From assembly GCA_015478765.1 (NCBI GenBank), contig JADMKR010000085.1:1-5160 (forward strand): a DNA stretch of 5,160 nucleotides. The letters are read 5' to 3'. Below the pieces are notes generated by a model. It was not told the DNA's origin and did not search any database. It saw nothing but the letters and a program-made list of their open reading frames with translations. Positions within the stretch are counted from its first letter, which is position 1. Each line of letters begins with the position of its first letter. The position numbers were made by a program, and so were the translations under genes. Shown piece by piece: positions 5,065 to 5,160 of this stretch. The DNA is from Flavobacterium sp. GTDB taxonomy: Bacteria > Bacteroidota > Bacteroidia > Flavobacteriales > Flavobacteriaceae.

Positions 5065-5106
5065 GCTGACCACTGACCACTGAAAACTGATCACTAAAAT
5101 CTGATC
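5065..5106 (+). repeat. Heptad array G (ACTGACC type)
   Basis: Six units in one 7-nt register: GCTGACC, ACTGACC, ACTGAAA, ACTGATC, ACTAAAA and TCTGATC. It continues the heptad part of unit 3 of the 112-bp repeat and runs into CCCCAGCCCC (5106-5115). The latter is also the flank of palindromic element copy 3, so a further copy may be truncated here. The last 45 bases (5116-5160) hold nothing I can assign. Confidence 0.7.
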
Positions 5107-5160
5107 CCCAGCCCCTTACGATCGCGCCCGAATTTTCTCCAAAAATTAACATCAAAAACA

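Larger units (their letters stand above)
4754..5092. repeat. 112-bp tandem repeat, three units
   Basis: Units begin at 4754, 4866 and 4978. Landmarks such as GCCAGT (4765, 4877, 4989) and AGGAGTAATC (4794, 4906, 5018) recur at exactly 112 bp. Unit 3 has a one-base deletion near 5039 and a diverged end. Each unit has two parts: a piece readable on the minus strand as a protein C terminus, and a stretch of AGCTGAC heptads. In units 1 and 2 these heptads form a perfect 8-bp inverted repeat (TGACAGCT/AGCTGTCA at 4844-4869 and 4956-4981). There are no unique spacers, so this is not CRISPR. Confidence 0.9.

Overview
The window carries the translation cluster thrS-infC-rpmI-rplT on the minus strand. 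It is preceded on the plus strand by the 3' part of an isoaspartyl peptidase/L-asparaginase gene. Protein sequence style (the IF-3 core, L20, L35, a ThrRS with every catalytic residue), A/T-rich translation starts with little or no Shine-Dalgarno sequence, and a TTG-N20-TAnnTTTG promoter all point to a member of the Bacteroidota, most likely Flavobacteriaceae and perhaps Flavobacterium. That placement is inference from recognition; no search was run.

Layout. 2-484 (+): C-terminal half of a threonine-nucleophile (Ntn) asparaginase, cut by the window edge. 485-905: no gene; a heptanucleotide array, a palindromic element (copy 1), a second heptad tract in inverted form, and the intrinsic terminator of the minus-strand operon. 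906-1250 (-): rplT. 1251-1419: spacer ending in a 70-bp heptad array that touches the rpmI stop codon. 1420-1617 (-): rpmI. 1618-1993: a 376-bp gap inside the operon, filled with heptad arrays and palindromic element copy 2. 1994-2551 (-): infC, which appears to start at an ATA codon. 2568-4520 (-): thrS, 16 bp upstream of infC, with a promoter at 4539-4569. 4570-5160: no intact gene; palindromic element copy 3, more heptads, and three tandem copies of a 112-bp unit that carry the detached 3' end of an unidentified minus-strand reading frame.

How the genes work together. ThrRS charges tRNA-Thr, IF-3 controls start-codon fidelity and subunit dissociation, and L35 and L20 are 50S subunit proteins. 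Read from the thrS promoter to the terminator after rplT, they form one translation operon. The non-canonical infC start is the classical means of IF-3 autoregulation.

The genes are ordinary housekeeping genes. The interest lies between them: nearly every spacer is built from degenerate repeats with a strict 7-nt period, a structured palindrome with covarying arms, and a 112-bp tandem repeat. The summary, coordinates and translations come from reading the sequence by eye.
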